Program-made: the position numbers and the translations under genes
Origin: Flammeovirgaceae bacterium UBA5008
Lineage (GTDB): Bacteria > Bacteroidota > Bacteroidia > Cytophagales > Cyclobacteriaceae
Reading direction: 5' to 3'
Assembly (NCBI GenBank): GCA_002398365.1
Contig: DGYK01000021.1
Location: forward strand, 32,070 to 57,622
Length of the DNA stretch: 25,553 bases
In this document: in pieces, positions 1 to 8,953 of the stretch
How the letters are laid out: every line of letters starts with the position of its first letter
How positions within the stretch are numbered: position 1 is the stretch's first letter
The notes under the pieces: model-generated
Told to the model about the DNA's origin: nothing
The model's input: only the letters and a program-made list of their open reading frames with translations
Databases searched by the model: none

Positions 1-1
1 C

Positions 2-601
2 AGCGACCAACCTCCTATGATATATTCCTTCAACGGTAATAAAATCATTACAACTAGTGGCGGTGGTGCCTTGGTTTCCAACAATGAAGATTGGATCAAC
101 AAAGCCCGCTTTTTGGCTACACAAGCTCGTGACCAAGCGCCTCATTATCAGCATTCCCAAATTGGCTTTAATTACCGCCTAAGTAACATATGTGCAGGAA
201 TAGGGAGGGGACAGCTTGAGGTGCTGAATGAACGGATTGAAGCAAGGAGAGCAAATTTCGATAAATACAGATCTTATTTATCTGATTATAAGGGTTTTAA
301 TTTTGTTTCTGAACCAGAAGGATACTTCAGCAATCGTTGGTTAAGCACCGTTATTATTGATCCTAGCAAAGCAAAGTGTGATCGCGAGAAGTTACGTTTA
401 GCACTTGAAAAAGAAAATATTGAAGCCCGGCCACTTTGGAAACCAATGCATCAGCAACCTATTTTTGCTAGTTATCCCAATTACCAAAATGGAGTTTCGG
501 ACCAACTTTTTGATAATGGTCTTTGTCTTCCTTCGGGCTCGAACCTAACTACCACAGAATTTTCTAGGGTTATAGAGGTTGTTAAGCGTCAAGCTCAATA
601 G
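2..601 (+). CDS. DegT/DnrJ/EryC1/StrS-family sugar aminotransferase, 3' part
   Basis: PLP-dependent aminotransferase that transfers an amino group, usually from glutamate, to a 4-keto nucleotide sugar during surface-polysaccharide or glycan synthesis. The frame is open from base 2 without a start, so the gene is cut by the window edge. About 199 codons remain of a family that is usually 360-400 residues long. The segment SFNGNKIITTSGGG near the N-terminus of the fragment is the family's PLP-lysine motif; the Lys in NGNK would form the internal aldimine. It is followed by GFNYRLSNICAGIGRGQLE, another family hallmark, and by a C-terminal region with ARPLWKPMHQQP and LCLPSGSNLT, as in PglE/WbpE-like enzymes. 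The Met at 17 lies inside the fold and is not the start. The downstream neighbours, a secreted giant and a FlaA1-like dehydratase, fit a glycan cluster. The exact sugar substrate cannot be told. Confidence 0.9.
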   Translation, partial: SDQPPMIYSFNGNKIITTSGGGALVSNNEDWINKARFLATQARDQAPHYQHSQIGFNYRLSNICAGIGRGQLEVLNERIEARRANFDKYRSYLSDYKGFNFVSEPEGYFSNRWLSTVIIDPSKAKCDREKLRLALEKENIEARPLWKPMHQQPIFASYPNYQNGVSDQLFDNGLCLPSGSNLTTTEFSRVIEVVKRQAQ

Positions 602-670
602 ACGTATCAAATAAGGGTTACAAAAGTATGTTTTTAGGTATTTAAAATCATTATTCTTACAGATTTTAGG

Positions 671-678
671 TATCTTTG
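671..678 (+). promoter_or_regulatory. Bacteroidota -7 promoter box (TATCTTTG)
   Basis: TATCTTTG matches the TAnnTTTG -7 consensus of the Bacteroidota primary sigma factor. It lies 26 bp before the ATG of the giant T9SS protein, giving a predicted leader of about 20 nt. No clear TTTG -33 box is visible at the right distance, so the call rests on the -7 box and its position. Confidence 0.55.
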
Positions 679-704
679 CCGATTAGAAAACTAATGAACC
701 CCCA

Positions 705-3700
705 ATGAGAAAAGTCATATTGATTCTGTTGATAATTCCGGGATTTTTAAATGCCCAAAATTATCGAACCGATCAGGCAGGAGGAACGTGGGCAACCAAC
801 ACAACTTGGGAAGTCTTCTCAGCCGGTTCATGGCTTAAACTCGAAGCTACGGCCTTTCCAATACCAACATCAGCATCTGGAACAATTCTGGTTCAGCACA
901 ATATCACTGTATCAGCAAGCATTTCGGCAGATCAGGTTACCATCGCATCAGGCGTAACCCTGACCATTTCAGGTAGCCAAATTTTTACTATTGCTGATGG
1001 TGCAGGGGTAGATTTGTTGAACAATGGATCAATTACAACTACGGGTACACTCTCTTTTGCAGCAAACTCTACCTATCAGCATGCAAGAGATGGCGGAACA
1101 ATCCCTTTAGCTAATTGGGGTACTAACTCAACTTGTTACGTTACCGGGATTGTGAATACAAACCCAACGTTAATACCTTCTAATGCATACCAAAATTTTG
1201 TTTGGGAGTGTAGTCAAGGAGGCACAAGATCTCTGGCCAGTAACTTGAGAACCGTAAATGGTAATCTAATAATTAACGACACAGGAGATCAGGAGCTTCG
1301 TTTTGGAGCAGGAACAGCGTACGATTTAGCCATTGGCGGAGATTTTTTAATTAGTGGAAATTCGATTATTCGCTTTACCACAAGTGCAAATCCTGTTAAT
1401 ATTACTTTGGATGGTGATTTCGATTTCTCCTCCTCCTCCTCAATCACTTCTCCATTCAAGTCAACCGGAGTTTATAATTTCTCCATTGAAGGTTCCTTTA
1501 ATCAGTCGAGTGGAACGATCAGTATGTCAACTGGTGCCAATAATGGTACAATGAATGTCCGAGGTGATTTTTCTCAAACGGGTGGAACAATCACTAGATC
1601 GGGTGGTGTTGGAATCATCGTTCTTGATGGTTCTTCTGGAGCTCAAAATTTAACAGTAAATGGTACTATTTCGAGTATCGTTGATTTAACGGTAACTAAC
1701 ACGAATGGAGTATCTCTCGCTGGAAACTTATCTTTACCCTCCAACTTTACTCAAGATTCTGGAGCTGGTGTATTCGACTTGAATGGTTTCGCCATGACTA
1801 TTGATGGGAACCTAACGCAAACGAGTGGAACAATTGGTGTAAATACAACCGCGGAATTAGTCTTACAAGGTAGTGGCACCTTAGCAGGAGCATTGGAGTT
1901 TACAGGTACTGACTTATTGCGACTTGAACTAAACCAGACAGGTACAATTACCTCCACTAGTTCGATTGCGATCGTGAATTTGAACTTGTTTAATGGAACG
2001 CTAACCAGCACTTCAATTGCAATGGCAGATGGTGGAGTTATTAACCGGTCACTTGGCACAATCACTAATACTCCATTAGGTAGTAGCTATAATGTTACCT
2101 ACTCGAATAATGCTGCTATTAACACGGGAGCCGAATTGCCATCCACTTCAACCGTTTTGAATGATTTAACAAAGTTAGGTACAGGTGTAACAACGCTCAA
2201 TCAGGCATTGGTAACCATTAATGGGAATTTGACTTTGACGGCTGGCACTTTTGATGTTTCGACCAATAGCATCACATTGATTGATAACTTTGTTTCAAAC
2301 GCAACATTAAGTTCTTTAGCAGGCTCTATTTTTTCATTTGATGGTGCGAATGCCACACTAACAGGAGCGGTTTCACCCACATTTAATAATTTGAATGTAA
2401 ATGGAGGTTTTACCTCATCTACAAATTATCGGATCAATGGAAATCTCATCGTAGGGTTAACCGGCAATATAAATCCAGGCACAGCTACAGTTTCGTTCGG
2501 TGGAAACAGTGTAATAACCAATAATGGAACAATAAATTTTAATGCAGTCACCATTTTAGCGGCCTCAACAATGACAGCTCCTGCCAATACTATTGGGATA
2601 GCTGGTAACTTTACTACAACAGGTAATTTTGTAAATGGCGGTGGAACTGTTCATTTCAATGGTACCACAAATCTTTCTGCTTTTGAAGTTTACAATAATG
2701 TGCTTATCGATGGAACGGTAACCTCGAACAACTTTGGTCAAACAATTGGCGGTAATTTGATTGTAAATGGTTCCTTTAACTTAGGCAACGGAAACTTAGT
2801 CTGGACAGGTAATGGAACAATCTCAGGAACAGGTACGATTGCGGTTGCGGACCTTAGTGTGACTGGTACCTCATGTACCTACCTGGGAACCGGTTCAATT
2901 ACTCTGAATGACGATCTTTTAGGGACCGGATCGTTTAACTCATCTGCTTCAACTGGTAATGTTATCATAGCCGGTAGTTTTTCACGATTTGCTGGTACTG
3001 GTACTAAAACATTTAATAATTTATCCGTTACAGGGGCACTTACTCCTGCTTCAACTTATACTGTTATTGGAGATTATGATATAAGCGGATCCCTTATCTC
3101 TGGAAGCTCAGTTATTTTTGCAGGTACAAATCAAAGCCTCACAGGCTCTAGTAATACGATTGCTTTTAACATAATAACCATTAATCCGGGGTCTAATCTT
3201 ACTATTAATCCAAATATTACAATAAATTCTAATTTAACAATTAATGGTTCGCTAACCGCAGTAGGAACTGTAACATTCGTTGGCCTAACAATGGCTGGTT
3301 CTGGAACCGCAGATTTTAATTCTGTTGTTGTTGGTACTGGAACTTTAACTACAAATTTAAATTATTCGATAAGTGGAAATATGATAATAACCGGAACTTT
3401 AGCAGCGGGTAGCGGTAATACAACGTTCAGTGGCACTACAGTAGTTTCCGGAGTGGGGGCTGGTAGTTTTAACAATGTTACAATCACTGGCTCACTTACT
3501 GCAAGAACCAACGCAGAACCAGTTATTACCATCAATGGAAACTTAACGAATAGCGGTACTTTCGATGGATCTTCAGGTATTGTTTCGCTCGCTGGAGACT
3601 TAGTGAACAATGGTACTTTCAATGGTAATTCAGGCACATTTAATTTCAATACAACCAATTCTGCATCTACAAGAACAATAACTGGCTCTAATGATGTAGG

Positions 3701-6700
3701 CTTTTTTAACGTGGTCATTTTTAATAAAGGAATTGCAGTAGATGTAGTCAATCAATTAACCGCTCCAGCGGCTGTAGAGGTTCGTGGCACGTTATCTTTT
3801 GGCGAAACCAATTCAGTCATCGATGCGGATGGCAGCGGGGCTGCTGTTTTACGGTTTATAAGTTCCAGTGATAATCCGTCTACTGATGGTAGAGTAGGGG
3901 CAATCACACAAGCAGGCTCTTCTATATCTGGAAATATAACAGTGCAGCGTTTCGTATCAAGTGAGAATAGGATCTATCGCTATATTTCTTCTCCTGTTGT
4001 AGGTGCTACGGTAGCGCAGCTAAAGGCAGCAATTCCCGTTACAGGAGTGTTATCTGACCCTTCGAATGGATCATCATCTCCACCGTGCGTGGGATGTATA
4101 AGTACCAATCCATCTTTGTTTTCATTCAATGAAACGTCTGTTCAGAGTTACGCTGCATTTCCAACATCTGGAGTTTCAAGTTCAGCAGCCACATTTGTAA
4201 ATGGTAGGGGGTATTCAGCTTTTTTCCGTCACACAGGTGCAGGGGCTGTTGGAACTGTAGTCATTAACTTTACAGGTACCAATCCTTCTTCTGCAGGGAT
4301 TTCACTTCCGGTGTCTTCAGTAGCCAACGGATATAGTTTGGTAGGTAATCCTTATCCTTCTCCAATAGTTTGGAATGCAGGTGCCGGTTGGAGCAGAACC
4401 AATATTCAAGATGGGATAGTTGTGAGAGATAATGCAACAGGAATTCACCAGATTCATGGCACAGCTGATAATTTCATTATAGCCCCGGGTCAATCATTTT
4501 GGGTAAATACAAGTGCAGCAGGTGGTGGAGCATTGACAATCAATGAAAATGCAAAAACAACCGGTACTTACAGCTTCTATCGTGAATCATCTCCAGATCT
4601 TGATAAGCTCGAGGTTCTATTAACCAAAGCTACTACAGGTACAACCGATATTGCGCAAATTGCTATCGTGCCGCAAAGTCTTTCAACATATGATCAATTC
4701 GATGTCATCAAGTTTAATAATAATATTGATGACGGGTCAACCATCACTGAAGTTCAGGACATCTCCATCCTTTCTACTGATGCTAAAACGCTTGGATTAA
4801 ACTCGATCCCATCCGTTTCATGTGGTCAAGTATTTAATGTCAAAGTCACTAATTTTGTCAATACGGGCGAAACAACGGTCGATTACACGTTTCAGGTGAA
4901 GCCTACCGGTGCATTGAAAGCCATTTCTTGGTCTTTGTTTGATAAGTACACTAACCAAACCATAGATCTTTCTATTAATCCGGTTTACACCTTTACGGTT
5001 ACAAATGCGATTGCCGCATCAAAAGCTTCAGATCGATTCCAATTAAAGGCCTTACAAGCACCCACCATAGACCCTTCAAAGTCAATTATTGCATCTTCTG
5101 TTGTTTGTGAAGAAAGCAATACAGTTCTAACAATTCAAAGCCAGCCTGGATTGGCTTATAGCGCTGAGGTTAATGGCACTTTATATAAAAACGTAGCTAT
5201 TGGTGATGGTTCAGCTATATCTCTATTCATTGAAAAAGAATGGATTAGCTCAACTTCAAATTCTATACGTGTACTTGCAAATTCCGGATGCGATCAAAAA
5301 TACTTGGATCAGTTAATTGAAATTTCTAAGCAGAGCATCCCTGCACCGCCTACAGTAACCAATAGCAAAATATGCGGATTGGGGTCCACAACATTAATTG
5401 CATCAGGAGCTAATGGAATGGAGTTCAAATGGTACGAATCCATGAACAGCGCATCGCCTGTTGCAACAGGATCAGAATTTGTTACACCCATACTATCCGA
5501 CTCAATTAACTATTATGTATCTTCTATCAACCAAAATGGATGCGAAAGTGAACGAGTAAAGGCTACAGTAACCTATTCCGATTTGTCGAAAACAGTTACA
5601 ATTGATGAGGCTTACCCTGTCTGCGCATCTGAATCAATTACGCTATCGGCATCATCAATTAATGATAGCGGCACCTTTGAATGGTATAATAAAGGAGGTA
5701 CTTCGCCTATTTCTTCAGGCAATCAATTGACTATACCTTCGTTGCAAGAATCGACTAGCTTCGAAGTGATTTACAAGGATAATTCAGGTTGTGAATCTTC
5801 CCGATTTACTGTTGAGGCTAAAGCAATTAAATATAACCCCCAACTCCAAGTTTTAATGGATAAGGATTTCGTTTGCCAAGATGATAATCATCGAATTTCA
5901 ATTCAGGGTGGAGAGGAAAATACAGTCTATCATTGGTTTGATTCAGAAAGTGCTCAACTACCCCTATTTGAGGGAAGTATTTTCACCACAGGGCCTTTGA
6001 GCCAAACAAAAGATTACTTCGTAAGTTCAGTCAATAAACAGGGATGTGAGTCCTCCCGTATTAAAATAACGGCAGTGGTAGAATCTCTTGATTCCGATTG
6101 GATCATTGAAACAGCATCAGAAAAAATTTGCCGCGAAGGTGAAACGGAGGTAAAAATAACATCAACAGTGCCCAATGCTTCCACATATAAATGGTATACC
6201 GATTTGAATTCAGTTAATCCTATTTTTAGCGGATCGCAGTTTACCACACCTACATTAGATCGGCCAACAACCTATTATGTATCATATGTTTCTCCAAATG
6301 GTTGTGAAAGCAAAGTCAGGAAGGAAGTGAAGGTAAATGTGATTCCTTTTTCAGAACCGTTTATTGATACATCAGTTTCGGGTGTTCTAAAATCAAATTT
6401 TAGTAATGGTAATCAATGGTATCTAGACAATGAAATACTTTCTGGTGAAACCAATAATGAACTGATCATAAAAGAATCTGGTGATTATGATTTGTTAGTT
6501 ACGTATCAAGGCTGTGAAGAGCGAACAGGAGCTGTCAACATAACTACTATAGTAACAGGCTTTGAAGATATCGTTAAAGTGGTAAGTATATACCCTAATC
6601 CGGTTTCAGAAATTCTGAACATAAAGGTAGTGGGTTCATATGAGCCAATAACCTGTGAATTGATTGACCAAAAAGGAGCTGTTATATGTGTAGTGCCATT

Positions 6701-6821
6701 AGTTCATACCGGAGAAGCGGCAGAGGGTCAAATGAACGTACTACCGTATAGTGCTGGAGTTTATTTTTTGAAGATTACATCAAGTGATAAATCGATTACA
6801 CACAGAGTTATATTGAAGTAG
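705..6821 (+). CDS. Giant secreted T9SS protein with beta-solenoid-like repeats and Ig-like modules
   Basis: A 2038-residue predicted cell-surface or secreted protein. Residues 1-17 (MRKVILILLIIPGFLNA) are a Sec signal peptide. About 20-1070 is a low-complexity Gly/Asn/Thr/Ser-rich region of degenerate repeats of roughly 45-60 residues with cores such as TINGNLTNSGTF and FNNLSVTG, probably a beta-solenoid. About 1080-1290 resembles the NPYPSP-containing region common in large T9SS substrates. Residues about 1545-1950 hold four to five Ig-like modules with a conserved Cys pair and the motif NGCES (or SGCES, QGCES). About 1956-2038 is a T9SS type A sorting domain (VSIYPNPVSEILNI, then SAGVYFLKI and HRVILK), so export through the type IX system is expected. 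It follows a sugar aminotransferase gene and is 1 bp before a mini-protein gene. The likely role is adhesion or matrix; no enzymatic domain is recognised. Confidence 0.9.
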   Translation: MRKVILILLIIPGFLNAQNYRTDQAGGTWATNTTWEVFSAGSWLKLEATAFPIPTSASGTILVQHNITVSASISADQVTIASGVTLTISGSQIFTIADGAGVDLLNNGSITTTGTLSFAANSTYQHARDGGTIPLANWGTNSTCYVTGIVNTNPTLIPSNAYQNFVWECSQGGTRSLASNLRTVNGNLIINDTGDQELRFGAGTAYDLAIGGDFLISGNSIIRFTTSANPVNITLDGDFDFSSSSSITSPFKSTGVYNFSIEGSFNQSSGTISMSTGANNGTMNVRGDFSQTGGTITRSGGVGIIVLDGSSGAQNLTVNGTISSIVDLTVTNTNGVSLAGNLSLPSNFTQDSGAGVFDLNGFAMTIDGNLTQTSGTIGVNTTAELVLQGSGTLAGALEFTGTDLLRLELNQTGTITSTSSIAIVNLNLFNGTLTSTSIAMADGGVINRSLGTITNTPLGSSYNVTYSNNAAINTGAELPSTSTVLNDLTKLGTGVTTLNQALVTINGNLTLTAGTFDVSTNSITLIDNFVSNATLSSLAGSIFSFDGANATLTGAVSPTFNNLNVNGGFTSSTNYRINGNLIVGLTGNINPGTATVSFGGNSVITNNGTINFNAVTILAASTMTAPANTIGIAGNFTTTGNFVNGGGTVHFNGTTNLSAFEVYNNVLIDGTVTSNNFGQTIGGNLIVNGSFNLGNGNLVWTGNGTISGTGTIAVADLSVTGTSCTYLGTGSITLNDDLLGTGSFNSSASTGNVIIAGSFSRFAGTGTKTFNNLSVTGALTPASTYTVIGDYDISGSLISGSSVIFAGTNQSLTGSSNTIAFNIITINPGSNLTINPNITINSNLTINGSLTAVGTVTFVGLTMAGSGTADFNSVVVGTGTLTTNLNYSISGNMIITGTLAAGSGNTTFSGTTVVSGVGAGSFNNVTITGSLTARTNAEPVITINGNLTNSGTFDGSSGIVSLAGDLVNNGTFNGNSGTFNFNTTNSASTRTITGSNDVGFFNVVIFNKGIAVDVVNQLTAPAAVEVRGTLSFGETNSVIDADGSGAAVLRFISSSDNPSTDGRVGAITQAGSSISGNITVQRFVSSENRIYRYISSPVVGATVAQLKAAIPVTGVLSDPSNGSSSPPCVGCISTNPSLFSFNETSVQSYAAFPTSGVSSSAATFVNGRGYSAFFRHTGAGAVGTVVINFTGTNPSSAGISLPVSSVANGYSLVGNPYPSPIVWNAGAGWSRTNIQDGIVVRDNATGIHQIHGTADNFIIAPGQSFWVNTSAAGGGALTINENAKTTGTYSFYRESSPDLDKLEVLLTKATTGTTDIAQIAIVPQSLSTYDQFDVIKFNNNIDDGSTITEVQDISILSTDAKTLGLNSIPSVSCGQVFNVKVTNFVNTGETTVDYTFQVKPTGALKAISWSLFDKYTNQTIDLSINPVYTFTVTNAIAASKASDRFQLKALQAPTIDPSKSIIASSVVCEESNTVLTIQSQPGLAYSAEVNGTLYKNVAIGDGSAISLFIEKEWISSTSNSIRVLANSGCDQKYLDQLIEISKQSIPAPPTVTNSKICGLGSTTLIASGANGMEFKWYESMNSASPVATGSEFVTPILSDSINYYVSSINQNGCESERVKATVTYSDLSKTVTIDEAYPVCASESITLSASSINDSGTFEWYNKGGTSPISSGNQLTIPSLQESTSFEVIYKDNSGCESSRFTVEAKAIKYNPQLQVLMDKDFVCQDDNHRISIQGGEENTVYHWFDSESAQLPLFEGSIFTTGPLSQTKDYFVSSVNKQGCESSRIKITAVVESLDSDWIIETASEKICREGETEVKITSTVPNASTYKWYTDLNSVNPIFSGSQFTTPTLDRPTTYYVSYVSPNGCESKVRKEVKVNVIPFSEPFIDTSVSGVLKSNFSNGNQWYLDNEILSGETNNELIIKESGDYDLLVTYQGCEERTGAVNITTIVTGFEDIVKVVSIYPNPVSEILNIKVVGSYEPITCELIDQKGAVICVVPLVHTGEAAEGQMNVLPYSAGVYFLKITSSDKSITHRVILK
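5340..6350 (+). repeat. Tandem Ig-like modules inside the giant T9SS protein
   Basis: Four consecutive protein-level repeats of about 80 residues begin near residues 1545, 1628, 1711 and 1799. Each has an early Cys (for example SKICGLGS, YPVCASES, DFVCQDDN, EKICREGE), a central KWY/EWY/HWF aromatic, a TP/IP/TGPLS turn and a closing GCES motif. A shortened fifth unit follows, with NQWYLDNE and QGCEER. The copies are diverged at the DNA level, so recent duplication is not suggested. The pattern matches CHU_C-like Ig domains of Bacteroidota surface proteins. Confidence 0.75.
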
Positions 6822-6822
6822 T

Positions 6823-7005
6823 ATGAAGAAATTTACAGTATTAGTTCTTTTAACCTGTTGTTCATTGATAGCTTTATCGCAACCAGGTGACCCAGGTGGA
6901 GGTACAGACCCTGATGTTCCTATTGGCGGGATAGAAATTCTTTTGGGAATTGGCGGAATGTTAGGCGGAAGAAAATTGTTGAAGAAGAGAATAAAAACAA
7001 AGTAA
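6823..7005 (+). CDS. PID-CTERM-like small exported protein
   Basis: A 60-residue protein whose whole length is sorting signal. Residues 1-20 form a signal peptide (hydrophobic VLVLLTCCSLIAL, then SQ). Residues 21-36 are a Pro/Gly/Asp linker containing GDPGGGTDPDVPIGG. Residues 37-48 are a short hydrophobic segment (IEILLGIGGMLG), and 49-60 are strongly basic (GRKLLKKRIKTK). This tripartite end matches the layout of the short Bacteroidota proteins called PID-CTERM, here with PIG instead of PID, and more loosely PEP-CTERM tails. The ATG lies 1 bp after the stop of the giant T9SS gene, and the next gene starts 1 bp after its own stop, so translational coupling is likely. The fate (exosortase-like processing, or simple membrane insertion) is inference. 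No sorting enzyme is encoded in the window. Confidence 0.7.
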   Translation: MKKFTVLVLLTCCSLIALSQPGDPGGGTDPDVPIGGIEILLGIGGMLGGRKLLKKRIKTK

Positions 7006-7006
7006 C

Positions 7007-8902
7007 TTGTTTATAAAGTCAATTAAGAATATAAAGATTCTACCTAGATGGGTAATAATCTTCTTGGATTTATTCATAATATCTTTTTCTTGCTTCTTAG
7101 CGTATCTCCTGCGCTTTAATTTTTCGCTCATTGATCTTGTACAGAGTAACTTTATAAGAGGAATTTCCCTATCCACATTTTTTGGACTGGTAGCTATTTT
7201 GATAACCAGTTCTTATAAAGGCATTATTCGATATACCGGCCTTCAAGACGGGGTACGCATTGTAAATATGGTTTTTTTAAATGCAGTTCTTTCGTCAGTT
7301 GCAAATCTTATTTACCACTACAACTTTAATAATAACCTAATACCTTACTCGGTTATTATTATTGGATTTTTGTCATCGTCACTCCTTTTGTTCAACTATC
7401 GTTTACTGGTAAAATATTTTTTCTCATACTACAAAAATCTGGTTTTCAAACGATCAAGAGTAATGATCTACGGAGCAGGTCAGACAGGTATCATTACCAG
7501 ACATGTGATAGACTCTTCGCCCAGGACACAAACAATCGGTTTTTTTGAGAATGATAAAAACAAAGTAGGTAAGGTGCTGGATGGAATAAAGATTTATAGG
7601 GCTTCCTATGAGGAAATGGAACGACTTTTTCGAGAAATAGGAGTAGATGAAGTCGTTATTACTGTTCGTGATATTTCGTTGGAGGTAAAAAATGAATTGG
7701 TCGACTTATGTATTAAAAATCAAGTAAAGATCAGAACGATTCCACCGGTTGATAAATGGGTAAAAGGTGAATTAAGCCTCAATCAGATAAAAGAAATTAA
7801 CATTGAAGACCTACTGGGTAGAGAAGCAATAAACTTAGATAAACAAAGCGTTAAAGCTGACTTACGAGGAAGAAAAGTATTAATAACCGGAGCTGCGGGG
7901 TCCATCGGTAGTGAACTGGTGCGACAAGTTATTCAATATGAACCTCAATCGTTGATATTGGTAGATCAAGCAGAGTCTGATTTGTACGCGATTGAAAGAG
8001 AGATAAAGGAGATGAATTTTGATGTGAAAGTTACCCTTTACTTGGCGGATATTACAAATAAAGAAAGAATCAGCTCGATTTTCCAATTTCATCAGCCGAA
8101 TGTGGTCTTTCATGCAGCAGCATATAAGCATGTTCCAATGATGGAAAGCAATCCTGCAGAGGCTATTTTATGCAATATTTTGGGTACAAAGTTATTGGCA
8201 GATTTATCGGTTGCTCATAGGGTGTCAAAATTCGTGATGGTATCCACTGACAAAGCGGTGAATCCTACTAATGTAATGGGCTGTTCAAAGAGAATAGCTG
8301 AAATCTACGTGCAATCCTATAGTAATTTTTTAGCTGATAAAAAGAATGCTACTGCATTTGTAACAACTCGGTTTGGGAATGTACTTGGTTCAAATGGATC
8401 AGTCATTCCCATGTTTAAAAAACAAATTCAAAATGGCGGCCCCATAACGGTTACACATCCAGATGTAACCAGATATTTCATGACAATTCCGGAAGCTTGT
8501 CAATTAGTCCTCGAAGCAGGAACAATGGGAAAAGGAGGGGAGATTTTTATCTTTGATATGGGCAGAGCCATTCGCATAGCCGATCTCGCAAAAAAAATGG
8601 TTCACCTTTCGGGACTTGAACCTGGACGCGACATAGAGATAATTTATACAGGGCTTCGTGAAGGTGAAAAATTGTATGAAGAGCTACTAAACAAAAATGA
8701 AAACACAATCCCTACGCATCATTCAAAAATAATGATAGCAAAGGTAAAAGAATACACCTATGAAGATGTCAATAAATACATTGACTTATTTCATGATCTA
8801 GTCTACGATAACAACGAACTTAAGATGGTAGCTTTAATGAAAGAGCTTGTTCCTGAGTATAAAAGTAGCTACTCTAGATATGAAATTTTAGATAAGAATT
8901 AG
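7007..8902 (+). CDS. FlaA1/CapD-family membrane-bound nucleotide-sugar dehydratase/epimerase
   Basis: Polysaccharide-biosynthesis SDR of the WbpM/PglF/CapD type, which typically dehydrates UDP-GlcNAc to a 4-keto-6-deoxy sugar, the kind of substrate that DegT aminotransferases use. The 631 residues begin with about four membrane helices (roughly 13-35, 50-70, 85-105, 115-135), then a CoA-binding-like Rossmann domain (VMIYGAGQTG, 152-161). The catalytic SDR domain follows, with GAAGSIG at 295-301, STDKAVNPTN at 413-422 and Met424-x3-Lys428. Met replaces the usual catalytic Tyr, as is typical of this subfamily. An in-frame stop at 6992-6994 and the lack of an ATG before residue 88 make the TTG at 7007 the only usual start that keeps the first helix. 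Co-transcription with the two preceding genes is likely. Dehydratase versus epimerase activity cannot be settled by reading. Confidence 0.92.
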   Translation: MFIKSIKNIKILPRWVIIFLDLFIISFSCFLAYLLRFNFSLIDLVQSNFIRGISLSTFFGLVAILITSSYKGIIRYTGLQDGVRIVNMVFLNAVLSSVANLIYHYNFNNNLIPYSVIIIGFLSSSLLLFNYRLLVKYFFSYYKNLVFKRSRVMIYGAGQTGIITRHVIDSSPRTQTIGFFENDKNKVGKVLDGIKIYRASYEEMERLFREIGVDEVVITVRDISLEVKNELVDLCIKNQVKIRTIPPVDKWVKGELSLNQIKEINIEDLLGREAINLDKQSVKADLRGRKVLITGAAGSIGSELVRQVIQYEPQSLILVDQAESDLYAIEREIKEMNFDVKVTLYLADITNKERISSIFQFHQPNVVFHAAAYKHVPMMESNPAEAILCNILGTKLLADLSVAHRVSKFVMVSTDKAVNPTNVMGCSKRIAEIYVQSYSNFLADKKNATAFVTTRFGNVLGSNGSVIPMFKKQIQNGGPITVTHPDVTRYFMTIPEACQLVLEAGTMGKGGEIFIFDMGRAIRIADLAKKMVHLSGLEPGRDIEIIYTGLREGEKLYEELLNKNENTIPTHHSKIMIAKVKEYTYEDVNKYIDLFHDLVYDNNELKMVALMKELVPEYKSSYSRYEILDKN

Positions 8903-8931
8903 TTAGTGTAACGAAATTGTCTTCGGAATTC

Positions 8932-8953
8932 AGGTAAAATTAATCAATTACCT
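8932..8953. terminator. Weak hairpin between convergent genes
   Basis: AGGTAA (8932-8937) can pair with TTACCT (8948-8953) across a 10-nt loop. It lies between the stop of the FlaA1-like gene (+) and the stop of the DUF6089 gene (-), where a bidirectional terminator would be useful. A pyrimidine-rich run (CCTTTTCCTTTTT) follows on the + strand. The stem is short and AT-rich, so this is a tentative call. Confidence 0.25.

Noticed and set aside
1428..1442. (TCC)4 plus TCA tract as a possible phase-variable repeat
   Set aside because: It is in frame, triplet-based and encodes five serines in a Ser-rich protein; slippage would not cause a frameshift, and it is short.
1751..3751. Open frames of about 100-130 codons on the - strand inside the giant T9SS gene (1751-2065, 3362-3751)
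   Set aside because: They are shadows of a low-complexity Gly/Thr/Asn-rich coding region; the products are Val/Pro/Leu-rich repeats without features.
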